This document shows positions 7,348 to 14,426 of a stretch of 26,725 bases of DNA, piece by piece (the stretch's first letter is position 1; each line of letters starts with the position of its first letter). The notes below the pieces were generated by a model. That model was not told the DNA's origin and made no database searches. It saw only the letters and a program-made list of their open reading frames with translations. Both the position numbers and the translations under genes were made by a program. The stretch lies in NCBI GenBank assembly GCA_024405255.1, contig JAKSOY010000029.1:1-26725 (forward strand). Reading direction: 5' to 3'. Source of the stretch: Kiritimatiellia bacterium. GTDB lineage: Bacteria > Verrucomicrobiota > Kiritimatiellia > RFP12 > UBA1067.

Positions 7348-9372
7348 TTAGAATTCGTAACGAACGGAGAACATGCAGGACCGTCCGGCACCCGGATAGT
7401 AGGCCGAGCCGTAGGTCGAATAGTTCGCGTAGTTCTTGTCGAAGAGATTGGCGACGTCGAAGGCGAAGGTGAATCCCTTCAGGTAGCGTGTCGTCGGCGA
7501 GTACTGGATGCCGGCGTGGAAGATGCCGTAGGCGGGCAGACGGTCGGCGTCGTTCGCGAAGTCGCTGCAGGAGACTTGCTTGGCGCAGAACTGGTAGCCG
7601 CCGCGGATGAAGCACTCGTCCCAGAGCCAGACGCGTCCGTCGAGGCGGATCTGGTGCATCGGCACGAGCGGCACGTAGTTCGAGTTGTACGCGCCTTCCT
7701 CGAACTTCGCGTAGGTGAGGGTGTAGCGCAGGTGAACGCCGGCGACTTTGTCCTTCTCCCAGCCCGTGTGGACCTCAAGTCCCTGGCGCAGCACTTCGGA
7801 GTCGGAGTTGACGTTCGCGTACTGGCCGGCGTCGTAGAAGACCTCGTTCTTCGTTTCGCTGACGAAAAGGGCGCCGCCGAGGTCGAAGTCCGTGAGGAAG
7901 TTCCAGTCGCCGCCGAAGTCCACGGAATAACCGCGCTCGGGCGCGAGCAGATTCTTCGGCACGTAGGAACCATGCGGATTCGTATACCACGGGGTTTCGT
8001 CGAGGAACGGATTGCGGTAGAAGCGGCTCCACTTGAGGAAGACCTTGGCGGTGTCTTCGGGACGCCAGTTGACGGCGGCTTCGTAGGCGACGACGTTGTC
8101 GTTTCGTGCGGCGGCGCCGGCGAGTTCGTTGCGGGCCATGTTGCGGGCGAGACGCGAGCCGAGCACGAAGGAGAGCTCGTCGAACAGGAAGAACTCGTTC
8201 TGCGCGAAGAGGGCGGCCTGGTGGCGCGACTGGTCGGGTTTGGACGAGTTGACGTAGCTGCCCGTGTAGGCTTCGTGTCCGACAAGCGTGTCGTAGCGAT
8301 AGTCGGCACCGACGATGAGCTTGTTCTCGTAGTCGCCGAGGCGGCCCGTATAGATGTACTGAGGCGTGATCGAGTAGGAGTAGACGCTGGAGTCCTGATG
8401 TTCGAACCAGCGTGCGGTGCCTTCGCCCTGCTCGTAATGCGAGTAGATGGACCGATGCGAGGCCGTGAAGGAGAGCTTGACGGCGTTTTCGTCGTTGATG
8501 ACGCCGTAGCCGGAAGTCGCGAGGCCGTAGGCGTAGAGGCGGGCATAGTCGTTGTCGGTCTCGCTCATGCGGCGATGGTGCTTCCATTCGTCCTTGGTGA
8601 GGCCGCCGGGCAGATCGTATTGCGCATCCGAGTAGAACGTCGAGAGTTTGAACCAGGCGCCGTTCTCCCAGTCCTTGCGCACACCGGCGTTGGCGTTCCA
8701 CAATTCGTAGTCGGACCGGTCGCGGAATCCGGCCGAGTCGAGCCAGCTGGCACCGCCCCAGTAGGAGACGCCCTCGTCGGCGAAACCGCCCTTGGTGGCG
8801 AAGGCGGTGCCGAACGTATCCCAGCTGCCGCCCTTGACTTCGACCGTTGTCTTCTTCTTGTAGTCGCGCGGTTCGGTGACGACGTTGACGAGACCGGCCG
8901 AAGCGTTGTCGCCGTGCAGGACCGTCTGAGGCCCGTGCAGCACTTCCACGTGGTCGATGGAATCGAGTGGAATGCGGGCGAGATTCGGGGCGGACATGTC
9001 GGGGTTGTTCAAACGCTCGCCGTCGAGCACCACGAGGGTGCGTCCAAAGGAGTTTTCGCCATAGCCGCGCATCGCGACTTGGGCGAGCGCGGGATTGTCG
9101 CCGCCGAGCTGGCGCACGAAGACGCCGGTGGCACGTCCGAGCAGTTCCGTCGTGTCACGCGCGCCGGCGGCATCGATGGCGCCGGGTGTGAGCAGTTCGA
9201 CGAAGAGCGGCATCTCGACGGTCGTCTTGTTGAGGCGAGAGGCCTCGACGATGATCGGCGGCAGGTTGGTGGCGACGGAAGGGGATGCTTCCGCGCGGAG
9301 GGTTGTCGGATGGGCGAACACCGCAAGAGCGAGTCCTGCGGCGAGGCCGAGTTGTCTGTTCGTTGTTCTCAT
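7348..9372 (-). CDS. btuB: TonB-dependent outer-membrane receptor, probably cobalamin (BtuB-like)
   Basis: Start set at 9372 (MRTTNRQ...), where a 674-residue protein begins with a signal peptide (hydrophobic LGLAAGLALAVFA, cleavage near A27). The longer open frame upstream runs through the riboswitch and is not coding. A TonB-box-like PPIIVEASR lies near residue 37. The plug domain follows with TTELLGRATGVFVRQLGG, VAMRGYGENSFGR, LVVLDGERLN and VEVLHGPQTVLHGDNASAG, then a beta-rich barrel ending in a terminal Phe (VRYEF), as outer-membrane proteins do. Ligand assignment rests mainly on the cobalamin riboswitch directly upstream. No clear SD touches the ATG; a weak AGGA lies 12 nt away, so translation may depend on the leader fold. 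The GTPase gene follows in the same transcript. Confidence 0.88.
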   Translation of the reverse strand: MRTTNRQLGLAAGLALAVFAHPTTLRAEASPSVATNLPPIIVEASRLNKTTVEMPLFVELLTPGAIDAAGARDTTELLGRATGVFVRQLGGDNPALAQVAMRGYGENSFGRTLVVLDGERLNNPDMSAPNLARIPLDSIDHVEVLHGPQTVLHGDNASAGLVNVVTEPRDYKKKTTVEVKGGSWDTFGTAFATKGGFADEGVSYWGGASWLDSAGFRDRSDYELWNANAGVRKDWENGAWFKLSTFYSDAQYDLPGGLTKDEWKHHRRMSETDNDYARLYAYGLATSGYGVINDENAVKLSFTASHRSIYSHYEQGEGTARWFEHQDSSVYSYSITPQYIYTGRLGDYENKLIVGADYRYDTLVGHEAYTGSYVNSSKPDQSRHQAALFAQNEFFLFDELSFVLGSRLARNMARNELAGAAARNDNVVAYEAAVNWRPEDTAKVFLKWSRFYRNPFLDETPWYTNPHGSYVPKNLLAPERGYSVDFGGDWNFLTDFDLGGALFVSETKNEVFYDAGQYANVNSDSEVLRQGLEVHTGWEKDKVAGVHLRYTLTYAKFEEGAYNSNYVPLVPMHQIRLDGRVWLWDECFIRGGYQFCAKQVSCSDFANDADRLPAYGIFHAGIQYSPTTRYLKGFTFAFDVANLFDKNYANYSTYGSAYYPGAGRSCMFSVRYEF

Positions 9373-9400
9373 AGGAGTTGCGTGTCCTGTGTTGTGCGAT

Positions 9401-9542
9401 TTCGCCACGACGTCTTCTGGCTTCCGTGCGCTTGGTTTTGTCCGCGCCTTCCAGGTGTCCCCGTGGAGCGAACGCACAAATGAATCGGTTACAGCAGCAG
9501 CGTCTGCGCCGGATTCGCACCGGCTTCCGTTTCGTGGCGAAA
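9401..9542 (-). promoter_or_regulatory. Cobalamin (B12) riboswitch upstream of the BtuB-like receptor
   Basis: Read on the minus strand, the leader contains the conserved core GGAAGCCGGTGCGAATCCGGC (complement of about 9507-9527), then the CTGCTGTAACCG element. Next comes a P6-like CACCTGGAAGGCG and finally the 3' box GGAAGCCAGAAGAC (complement of 9412-9425). The order and spelling match the adenosylcobalamin riboswitch consensus. The ends close in an 11-bp P1 stem: TTTCGCCACGA (complement of 9532-9542) pairs with TCGTGGCGAAA (complement of 9400-9410). The start codon is 28 nt beyond P1, with no U-run terminator between, so control is probably at ribosome access. High B12 should repress the receptor and the GTPase gene behind it. 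Confidence 0.95.
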
Positions 9543-9553
9543 CAGTGGAAGGA

Positions 9554-9562
9554 ATTATAGCA
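9554..9562 (-). promoter_or_regulatory. Extended -10 promoter for the riboswitch/receptor transcript
   Basis: The minus strand reads TGC-TATAAT (TATAAT is the complement of 9554-9559), a consensus extended -10. The predicted start near 9547 falls about 5 nt before the P1 stem. No good -35 is seen 16-18 nt upstream. Confidence 0.7.
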
Positions 9563-9613
9563 TAATCCGCCGAGAAGGGCCAGCCCGCGTAAACTCCAGC
9601 CGTCATTCTGCAG

Positions 9614-9642
9614 TTGACGGGGGCGCGGGAAACGGGTATACT
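9614..9642 (+). promoter_or_regulatory. Sigma-70-type promoter of exbB-exbD-tonB (leaderless layout)
   Basis: TTGACG (9614-9619) and TATACT (9637-9642) are separated by exactly 17 bp, a near-consensus housekeeping promoter. Only 7 bp separate the -10 from the exbB ATG at 9650, so the mRNA should start at or next to the A of the ATG. This also argues against the in-frame TTG start that overlaps the -35 box. Confidence 0.75.
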
Positions 9643-9649
9643 TGACGGC

Positions 9650-10093
9650 ATGTTGCAACAGATAGCAGAATGGTTTCGCTCGGGTGGACCGGTCATGTGG
9701 CCGATTCTTCTCCTGTCGATTGTCGGGCTCGCGATCATCGTCGAGCGCGTTCTTGTCTTTCGGGCATTCTTCCGTGCGCCGCGTGCGGAGGACGCGAACC
9801 CGCAGACGGCGTTGAACCGTCTTCAGCGCGGCTTCGGACTTGTCTCCACAATCATCTCGGCCGAACCGATGCTGGGCATTCTTGGCACTGTGACGGGCAT
9901 TATCAAAACGTTCGGTTCGTTCAAACTCTCGGATGCCGCCTCGCCGCTTGTGGCGACGGCGGGTATCGGCGAGGCGCTCATTACAACGGCCGCGGGATTG
10001 ATCGCGTCCCTGTTGCTGCTCTTCCCCTACAACTATCTGTTGTCGCTGCTGGCGCGGGCTGCCGCCGAACTGGAAGGGGACGACGCCCGGTGA
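9650..10093 (+). CDS. exbB: ExbB/TolQ/MotA-family proton channel subunit, minimal form
   Basis: A 147-residue inner-membrane protein that, with ExbD, uses the proton gradient to drive TonB. The first membrane segment is VMWPILLLSIVGLAIIVERVLVF (about 15-37), with the ExbB-typical V-E-R end. The second and third carry the family signature: EPMLGILGTVTGII (about 71-84) and GIGEALITTAAGLIASLLLLFPYN (about 106-129). The cytoplasmic stretch between segments 1 and 2, usually around 80-100 residues, is only about 25-30 here, giving a much shorter protein than the ~200-245 usual for ExbB. ATG 9650 is chosen over TTG 9614 because the latter lies inside the promoter. Its stop overlaps the exbD start by 4 bp (GTGA). 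Confidence 0.88.
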   Translation: MLQQIAEWFRSGGPVMWPILLLSIVGLAIIVERVLVFRAFFRAPRAEDANPQTALNRLQRGFGLVSTIISAEPMLGILGTVTGIIKTFGSFKLSDAASPLVATAGIGEALITTAAGLIASLLLLFPYNYLLSLLARAAAELEGDDAR

Positions 10094-10497
10094 AACTCAT
10101 TTCACCCTACCTGAACCGCAAGGCGCGTGTGGAACTCGTCTCGTTGATGGACGTGATGTTCCTCGTCCTGGTGTTCTTCGTCTATGCGACCTTTAACATG
10201 GCCGTCCACCACGGACTCAAGGTCGAATTGCCGTCCGCCGCAGGCACGCACGAAAAGGGCGAGCGCATCGTCGTGACGATCGATGCGCAGAATGCCCTGC
10301 AGCTGAACGGACGCGCCCTGGAGCAGACGGCGCTTGTCGCCGACGTGCAACGTTTGCTCGCCGTGAAGCCGGGACTGCCGGTCCTCATTTCGGGCGACCG
10401 TCGCGCCTCGCTGGGCGTGGGCGTGGAACTGCTCGCTGCGCTGAAGGCCGCCGGTGTTGAGAAGGCGAGTTTTCAGGTCTCGGGGAAGGCACCATGA
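10090..10497 (+). CDS. exbD: ExbD/TolR-family TonB-system subunit
   Basis: GTG start at 10090 overlaps the exbB stop (GTGA), indicating translational coupling; the longer open frame in this phase overlaps exbB and is spurious. The 135-residue protein has the ExbD layout: a short cytoplasmic N-terminus, one membrane segment LVSLMDVMFLVLVFFVYATFNM (about 14-35) containing the conserved proton-pathway Asp (SLMDVMF, D18), then a periplasmic domain to the C-terminus. Length is normal for the family (about 130-140). It forms the stator with ExbB for the TonB encoded next, and so serves the BtuB-like receptor on the opposite strand and any other receptors in the cell. Confidence 0.9.
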   Translation: MKLISPYLNRKARVELVSLMDVMFLVLVFFVYATFNMAVHHGLKVELPSAAGTHEKGERIVVTIDAQNALQLNGRALEQTALVADVQRLLAVKPGLPVLISGDRRASLGVGVELLAALKAAGVEKASFQVSGKAP

Positions 10498-11201
10498 CCC
10501 GTCTGTTGATCGCATTGGGCGTCTCGGTGGCGCTGCATGGCCTCCTGGCGGTTGGCTTGTCGTCTGGTTTCGGCACGACAGACGCTGCGCGTGAGGAACA
10601 GGCACCGCAACTCGAGGTCGCACCGGTCGATCTGTCCTTCGCCGACGAGGAGGATGCCACTGCGCGTCCCGCGCAGTCTGCGGCCGCGTCGCAACCGCCG
10701 CCGCCGATCTCCTCGCGTGCGGTGCCCGAACCGAGTCTGCAGACGCCCGAACCGGACGGCTTGCTGCTGTCGCCCGCCGAAGTGTCCGATGTGCCTCCGC
10801 CGCCGTCGCCGAACGACGAACCGCCGCCCGACGTGGCGCCTCCCGTGCCGCCGGAGAACGAGGTTCCGCCGGTCGTGGATGCGGCATCGTCCGAACCGGC
10901 GCCGCAGACGGCGAAAGTGACGGTGCCGCCGTCGCCGCGCAAGAAGATTCAGCCTCCGGAATATCCGCCAATCGCGCGGAAACGCGGCGAAGAGGGAACG
11001 GTACATGTCGAGGCGACGGTCGCCGCCGATGGACACGTCCTCGCAGTCGCTGTCAAGGAGTCAAGCGGATTCCCCGTGCTCGACAGCGCGGCCTGTCAAG
11101 CCGTCCGTAAAGCCCAGTTCACACCGGCGCGTGTGGGCGACACGCCTGCGGAGGGGCACGTAACCGTTCCCATTGAATTTCGTCTCCGCGACGCGCGGTG
11201 A
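10494..11201 (+). CDS. tonB: TonB energy-transducing protein
   Basis: A 235-residue protein coupled to exbD by an ATGA overlap. An N-terminal membrane anchor (LLIALGVSVALHGLLAVGL, about 4-22) includes the SxxxH motif (S10, H14) needed for contact with ExbB-ExbD. A long, acidic, proline-rich periplasmic linker (about 30-150) follows with repeated PP and PxP runs. The C-terminal TonB domain (about 155-235) contains PPEYPPIARKRGEEGTVHV, VKESSGFPVLDSAA and AQFTPARVGD. It spans the periplasm and transmits force to TonB boxes of outer-membrane receptors. The arrangement exbB-exbD-tonB back to back with a B12-riboswitch receptor strongly supports a dedicated or shared cobalamin uptake system. Confidence 0.92.
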   Translation: MTRLLIALGVSVALHGLLAVGLSSGFGTTDAAREEQAPQLEVAPVDLSFADEEDATARPAQSAAASQPPPPISSRAVPEPSLQTPEPDGLLLSPAEVSDVPPPPSPNDEPPPDVAPPVPPENEVPPVVDAASSEPAPQTAKVTVPPSPRKKIQPPEYPPIARKRGEEGTVHVEATVAADGHVLAVAVKESSGFPVLDSAACQAVRKAQFTPARVGDTPAEGHVTVPIEFRLRDAR

Positions 11202-11206
11202 AAATA

Positions 11207-11215
11207 TGGTATAAT
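11207..11215 (+). promoter_or_regulatory. Extended -10 promoter before the Gfo/Idh/MocA gene
   Basis: TGG-TATAAT (TATAAT at 11210-11215) begins 6 bp after the tonB stop. No convincing -35 is present. The predicted start near 11222 gives a ~26-nt leader with a strong SD (AAGGAG, 11233-11238), so the oxidoreductase and the genes after it need not depend on the tonB transcript. Confidence 0.65.
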
Positions 11216-11247
11216 GTCAGCTAGTCATTAAGAAGGAGTTGAAGCAA

Positions 11248-12285
11248 ATGACGCGTGTTGCAATTGTCGGTTATGGTTTCATGGGTAAAACCCATCTCGC
11301 GGCCTGGCAGAAATGCCGTGGGGCGAAGGTGGTGGCCGTGTGCGATGTGAATCTTGCGCAGATCACCGCCAAGAATCGCGGGAACGTGCCGGATGCGTGC
11401 CAGACGTGCTCGCTGGGGCCGGATGTACGCATTTGGGAGCGGGTGGAGGACATGTTGGCGGCCGGCGGACTTGACGTGGTGGATGTGACATTGCCGACGC
11501 CGCTGCACGAACCGGTCGTGGTCCAGGCGTTGACGGCCGGGTGCCATGTGCTGTGTGAAAAGCCGATGGCGCTCACGTTGGCGGCGTGCGATCGCATGCT
11601 GGCGGCGGCGAAGAAGGCCAAGAAGGTCTTTCTCGTCGCGCAGTGCGTGCGATTCTTCCCGGCCTATCGCAAGCTCGCGGAAATCGTTGCTAGCGGCAAG
11701 TACGGCAAAGTGCTCGCGGCCGATTTCGCGCGATTCATGTCCGTGCCCGCCTGGTCGCCGAAGGGCGCGCCGTGGCTGCTCGACGAGACGAAGAGCGGGG
11801 GACTCTACGTGGATGCGCACATCCACGACAGCGACTACATCGTGTCCCTCTTGGGTCTGCCGAAGACCGTCGATTCGCATTGCCTGTGTAACGCACGCGG
11901 CCTGACGATCCACACGACGACGCGCTACGATTATGGCGATGGACGGGTGATTACGTCCGATTGTTCGTTTGCCGCGGCCGATTCCCTGTGCTTCGACGCT
12001 TCGGCCAAGGTGTTCCTCGAGAAGGCGACGATCTACCTCGGCGGCAAAGACGCAGTCCCGCTCACGATCTATCCGCAGGGGGGCAAGCCGACGACGCCGA
12101 AGCTTGCGACGGCGAGCGGCTACGAAGCGGAGATCGCGTACTTCCACGGCCTGGTGAAAGGGCGGTGTGCGCAAAAAGACTTCCTGACTGCGGCGGATGC
12201 GCGTACGGCGGTTCAGCTCGTCCTCGCCGAGCGCGAGTCGGCACGAACGCATCGGCCTTGCAAAGTAAAGGGTTTTGTGGGATAA
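11248..12285 (+). CDS. Gfo/Idh/MocA-family NAD(P)-dependent sugar oxidoreductase
   Basis: ATG 11248 is chosen: it lies 9 nt after AAGGAG, while the in-frame TTG at 11239 touches the SD. The 345-residue product starts with a Rossmann dinucleotide motif (VAIVGYGFMGKTH, G8-x-G10-x-x-G13) and has the family signature CEKPMALT near residue 103, where the EKP Lys takes part in catalysis. The C-terminal half carries YVDAHIHDSDYIVSLLG (around 190), a pattern typical of inositol-, glucose- and glycan-modifying oxidoreductases of this family. The product should oxidise or reduce a sugar, sugar nucleotide or cyclitol. Its position directly before glycosyltransferase and epimerase genes suggests glycan precursor metabolism. 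The precise substrate is not readable. Confidence 0.85.
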   Translation: MTRVAIVGYGFMGKTHLAAWQKCRGAKVVAVCDVNLAQITAKNRGNVPDACQTCSLGPDVRIWERVEDMLAAGGLDVVDVTLPTPLHEPVVVQALTAGCHVLCEKPMALTLAACDRMLAAAKKAKKVFLVAQCVRFFPAYRKLAEIVASGKYGKVLAADFARFMSVPAWSPKGAPWLLDETKSGGLYVDAHIHDSDYIVSLLGLPKTVDSHCLCNARGLTIHTTTRYDYGDGRVITSDCSFAAADSLCFDASAKVFLEKATIYLGGKDAVPLTIYPQGGKPTTPKLATASGYEAEIAYFHGLVKGRCAQKDFLTAADARTAVQLVLAERESARTHRPCKVKGFVG

Positions 12286-12286
12286 T
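12258..12286 (+). promoter_or_regulatory. Promoter before the first GT2 glycosyltransferase
   Basis: TTGCAA (12258-12263), a 17-bp spacer ending in TGG, and GATAAT (12281-12286) make a reasonable extended -10 promoter overlapping the stop codon of the oxidoreductase. The predicted start at about 12293 coincides with the first base of a leader hairpin. Confidence 0.55.
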
Positions 12287-12292
12287 AAAGGT

Positions 12293-12315
12293 CGAGGGGT
12301 GTAGGAGACACCTCG
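12293..12315 (+). promoter_or_regulatory. Leader hairpin presenting an SD-like AGGAG in its loop
   Basis: CGA-(GG bulge)-GGTGT pairs with ACACC-TCG around the 5-nt loop AGGAG (12303-12307). The stem has 8 bp with a two-base bulge. It sits at the predicted 5' end of the mRNA, 16 nt before ATG 12324, and could stabilise the message or tune ribosome binding. Confidence 0.45.
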
Positions 12316-12323
12316 TAGAAAGA

Positions 12324-13367
12324 ATGGACAAGATGGCAACAATCGATCGTATTTCAATTCTTATCACCGCCTACAAGAATGCGGATCTCGTGAAGCGATG
12401 TGTCGATTCGCTGAAGTGCGCATTTGGGGGCGTGCTGCCGGAAACGATCATTGTCGACGATGCGGCGGGGGATGCCGCGACGGCTGAATTGGCGGCTTCG
12501 TATGCGTCCGACGGCGTGAAGTTCGCCGTGATGCCGAAAAACGGTGGATTCGCCGGGGCGAACAACTTCGGGTTCCCGCTCTGTACGAAAGAATTTCCCG
12601 TTCTCGTGAATTCGGATATCGTCTTTCGCGAGGAACCGTTTACGGCGATGTTGGCGTTCATGGATGAGCATCCCAAGGCCGGCATCATTCAGGGGACGCT
12701 GATCATCAAGAATGGCGAACCGGGCGTGGATGGTTCGTTGAACGGATGCGGGGCCTTCCTCACGCCCCTTGGTACGACCACTACCCCCGGTTGGCTCAAG
12801 CCGGTGGACGATCCCGTTGCGAAGGAGGCGCGTCCGTGCTTTGCCGCCTATGGTGCGATGTTCATGATCCGTCGTGCCGTAGTGAAGGATACGGGACGGC
12901 TCTTCTACGATTTCTTCCACACCTACTACGAAGAGGTGGATTTCTGCCATCGTGCGTGGTTGGCGGGGTGGGAAGTGTGGTATGTGCCGACGCCGATTGT
13001 GGAACATCAGCATGGCGCGACAATGAGTAAGTTCTACACGCGCGAGGATGTTCTGCGCAAGTTCTATCGTAACATGCGTTTTTCATTCAAAGTGAATTTC
13101 GGATGGCGGGGGCGCTTGATGATCAAGCCCGTTTTCGAGTGTTGCTGTTTGGCGCAGTCCATCCTGCAGTTGTTGAAGGGTAAGAGTCTGGCGTGGAAGG
13201 CGCATCGTTGGGCGCATCGCGAAATCGGCCACCTTTCATCGGAAATCCGTGCCGCGCGTACCGTTGTGCAAGGTTCTCGTACGCTGACGGATACGGAATT
13301 GTTCAAGACGATCATGCGGCATTATACGCTGCGCGAGCTGTGTATGCTCATTCGTTATAATGGTTGA
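12324..13367 (+). CDS. GT2-family glycosyltransferase (rhamnosyltransferase-like)
   Basis: Start taken at ATG 12324; a second in-frame ATG at 12333 is equally possible, and the long open frame upstream overlaps the preceding gene. The ~347-residue protein has a GT-A nucleotide-binding half: ISILITAYKNADLVKRCVDS near residues 9-28, DDAAGD near 45-50, NGGFAGANNFG near 73, and a metal-binding NSDIV near 93. The conserved acceptor-side YYEEVDFCHRAWLAGW lies near residue 206. This ED(F/W)-type block is typical of WbbL/rhamnosyltransferase-like GT2 enzymes that act on lipid-linked glycans at the inner face of the membrane. It ends 19 bp before the epimerase ATG, within one apparent polysaccharide gene set. 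Confidence 0.85.
   Translation: MDKMATIDRISILITAYKNADLVKRCVDSLKCAFGGVLPETIIVDDAAGDAATAELAASYASDGVKFAVMPKNGGFAGANNFGFPLCTKEFPVLVNSDIVFREEPFTAMLAFMDEHPKAGIIQGTLIIKNGEPGVDGSLNGCGAFLTPLGTTTTPGWLKPVDDPVAKEARPCFAAYGAMFMIRRAVVKDTGRLFYDFFHTYYEEVDFCHRAWLAGWEVWYVPTPIVEHQHGATMSKFYTREDVLRKFYRNMRFSFKVNFGWRGRLMIKPVFECCCLAQSILQLLKGKSLAWKAHRWAHREIGHLSSEIRAARTVVQGSRTLTDTELFKTIMRHYTLRELCMLIRYNG
13356..13361 (+). promoter_or_regulatory. Possible -10 box before the NDP-sugar epimerase
   Basis: A perfect TATAAT at the end of the preceding gene would start RNA near 13368 and leave a ~20-nt leader containing GAGGT before ATG 13387. No -35 or TGn extension supports it, so it may be incidental. Confidence 0.35.
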
Positions 13368-13386
13368 TCAGGAAGTCGAGGTACTT

Positions 13387-14400
13387 ATGAAAGAGACAGT
13401 GTTGGTGACCGGCGGTGCCGGCTTTATCGGTTCGCATGTGGCGAAGTGGCTTGTGGCGGCGGGTTGTCGTGTGGTGGTTCTGGACGATCTCTCGGGCGGT
13501 TTTACGGCGAACATTCCGGCGGGTGCCGAGTTCGTGAAGGGGAGCGTGCAGGATGCGGCGTTGGTGGATGAGCTGTTTGCCAAGGAGAAGTTCGCCTATG
13601 TGTTTCATCTCGCGGCGTATGCTGCCGAGGGGTTGAGCCATTTCATCAAGAACTTCAACTATCAGAACAATCTTGTCGGCAGTGTGAATCTGGTGAATGC
13701 CGCGGTCAATACGGGTACGGTGAAGTGCTTCGTGTTTACGTCTTCGATCGCCGTTTACGGACGCAACCAGACACCGATGGTCGAAGAGCTTGTGCCGCAA
13801 CCCGAAGACCCGTATGGAATCTCCAAGTACGCGATGGAACTTGATCTGAAGGAGGCGAAGGAGATGTTCGGCCTCAACTATGTGATCTTCCGTCCGCACA
13901 ATGTGTATGGCGAGCATCAGAATATCGGCGACCCCTATCGGAATGTGATCGGCATTTTCATGCGTCAGATTCTCACCGGCAAACCGCTCACGATTTTCGG
14001 CGACGGCGAACAGGTGCGGGCGTTCAGCTATATCGATGACGTGGCACCGGTCATCGCGGCGTGTATCGAGCGCCCGGATACCTGGAATCAGATCTACAAC
14101 ATCGGGGCGGACAAACCGTGGACGGTGAACGAACTTGCGACCACGGTCTGCCGTGCGATGGGTGCGGGCGAATCGGCGATCCAGCATCTCGATGCGCGCA
14201 ACGAAGTCGTGACGGCCTATTCAAACCATGAAAAGGTGAAGCGGGTGTTTGGCGATCTGATCCATAATGTGCCGCTGGACGAAGGAATCGCCAAGATGGC
14301 CGCCTGGGTGAAGACGCTTGAGACGGTTCCTGAACCGAAGCGGTTCGGCCACATTGAAGTCTTGAAGAACTTGCCGCCAAGTTGGGCCAAGCTGGCATGA
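13387..14400 (+). CDS. NAD-dependent NDP-sugar epimerase/dehydratase (extended SDR)
   Basis: ATG 13387 is preferred over the in-frame ATG at 13360 because it follows GAGGT at good spacing and begins right at the Rossmann strand. The 337-residue protein has GGAGFIG (G9-x-x-G12-x-x-G15), FHLAAYAA, a catalytic S120 in FTSSIAVYG and the Y143-x-x-x-K147 pair (YGISK). The substrate-domain motif FRPHNVYGEHQNIGDPYRN follows near residue 170. These are the marks of UDP-glucose/UDP-GlcNAc 4-epimerase-like enzymes of the WcaG group. It most likely supplies a UDP-hexose for the flanking glycosyltransferases; dehydratase activity cannot be excluded. It ends 26 bp before the sirtuin gene. Confidence 0.85.
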   Translation: MKETVLVTGGAGFIGSHVAKWLVAAGCRVVVLDDLSGGFTANIPAGAEFVKGSVQDAALVDELFAKEKFAYVFHLAAYAAEGLSHFIKNFNYQNNLVGSVNLVNAAVNTGTVKCFVFTSSIAVYGRNQTPMVEELVPQPEDPYGISKYAMELDLKEAKEMFGLNYVIFRPHNVYGEHQNIGDPYRNVIGIFMRQILTGKPLTIFGDGEQVRAFSYIDDVAPVIAACIERPDTWNQIYNIGADKPWTVNELATTVCRAMGAGESAIQHLDARNEVVTAYSNHEKVKRVFGDLIHNVPLDEGIAKMAAWVKTLETVPEPKRFGHIEVLKNLPPSWAKLA

Positions 14401-14426
14401 TCGGCAGAGGTGCGGGGGGAGATCAA

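Noticed and set aside
7516..9483. Plus-strand open frame of 655 codons opposite the TonB-dependent receptor
   Set aside because: Val/Glu/Gly-rich antisense shadow that also crosses the riboswitch; the minus strand encodes a complete receptor with signal peptide, plug and terminal Phe.
9373..9738. N-terminal extension of the receptor frame up to 9738
   Set aside because: The extension would translate the promoter and the cobalamin riboswitch; the signal peptide starts at 9372.
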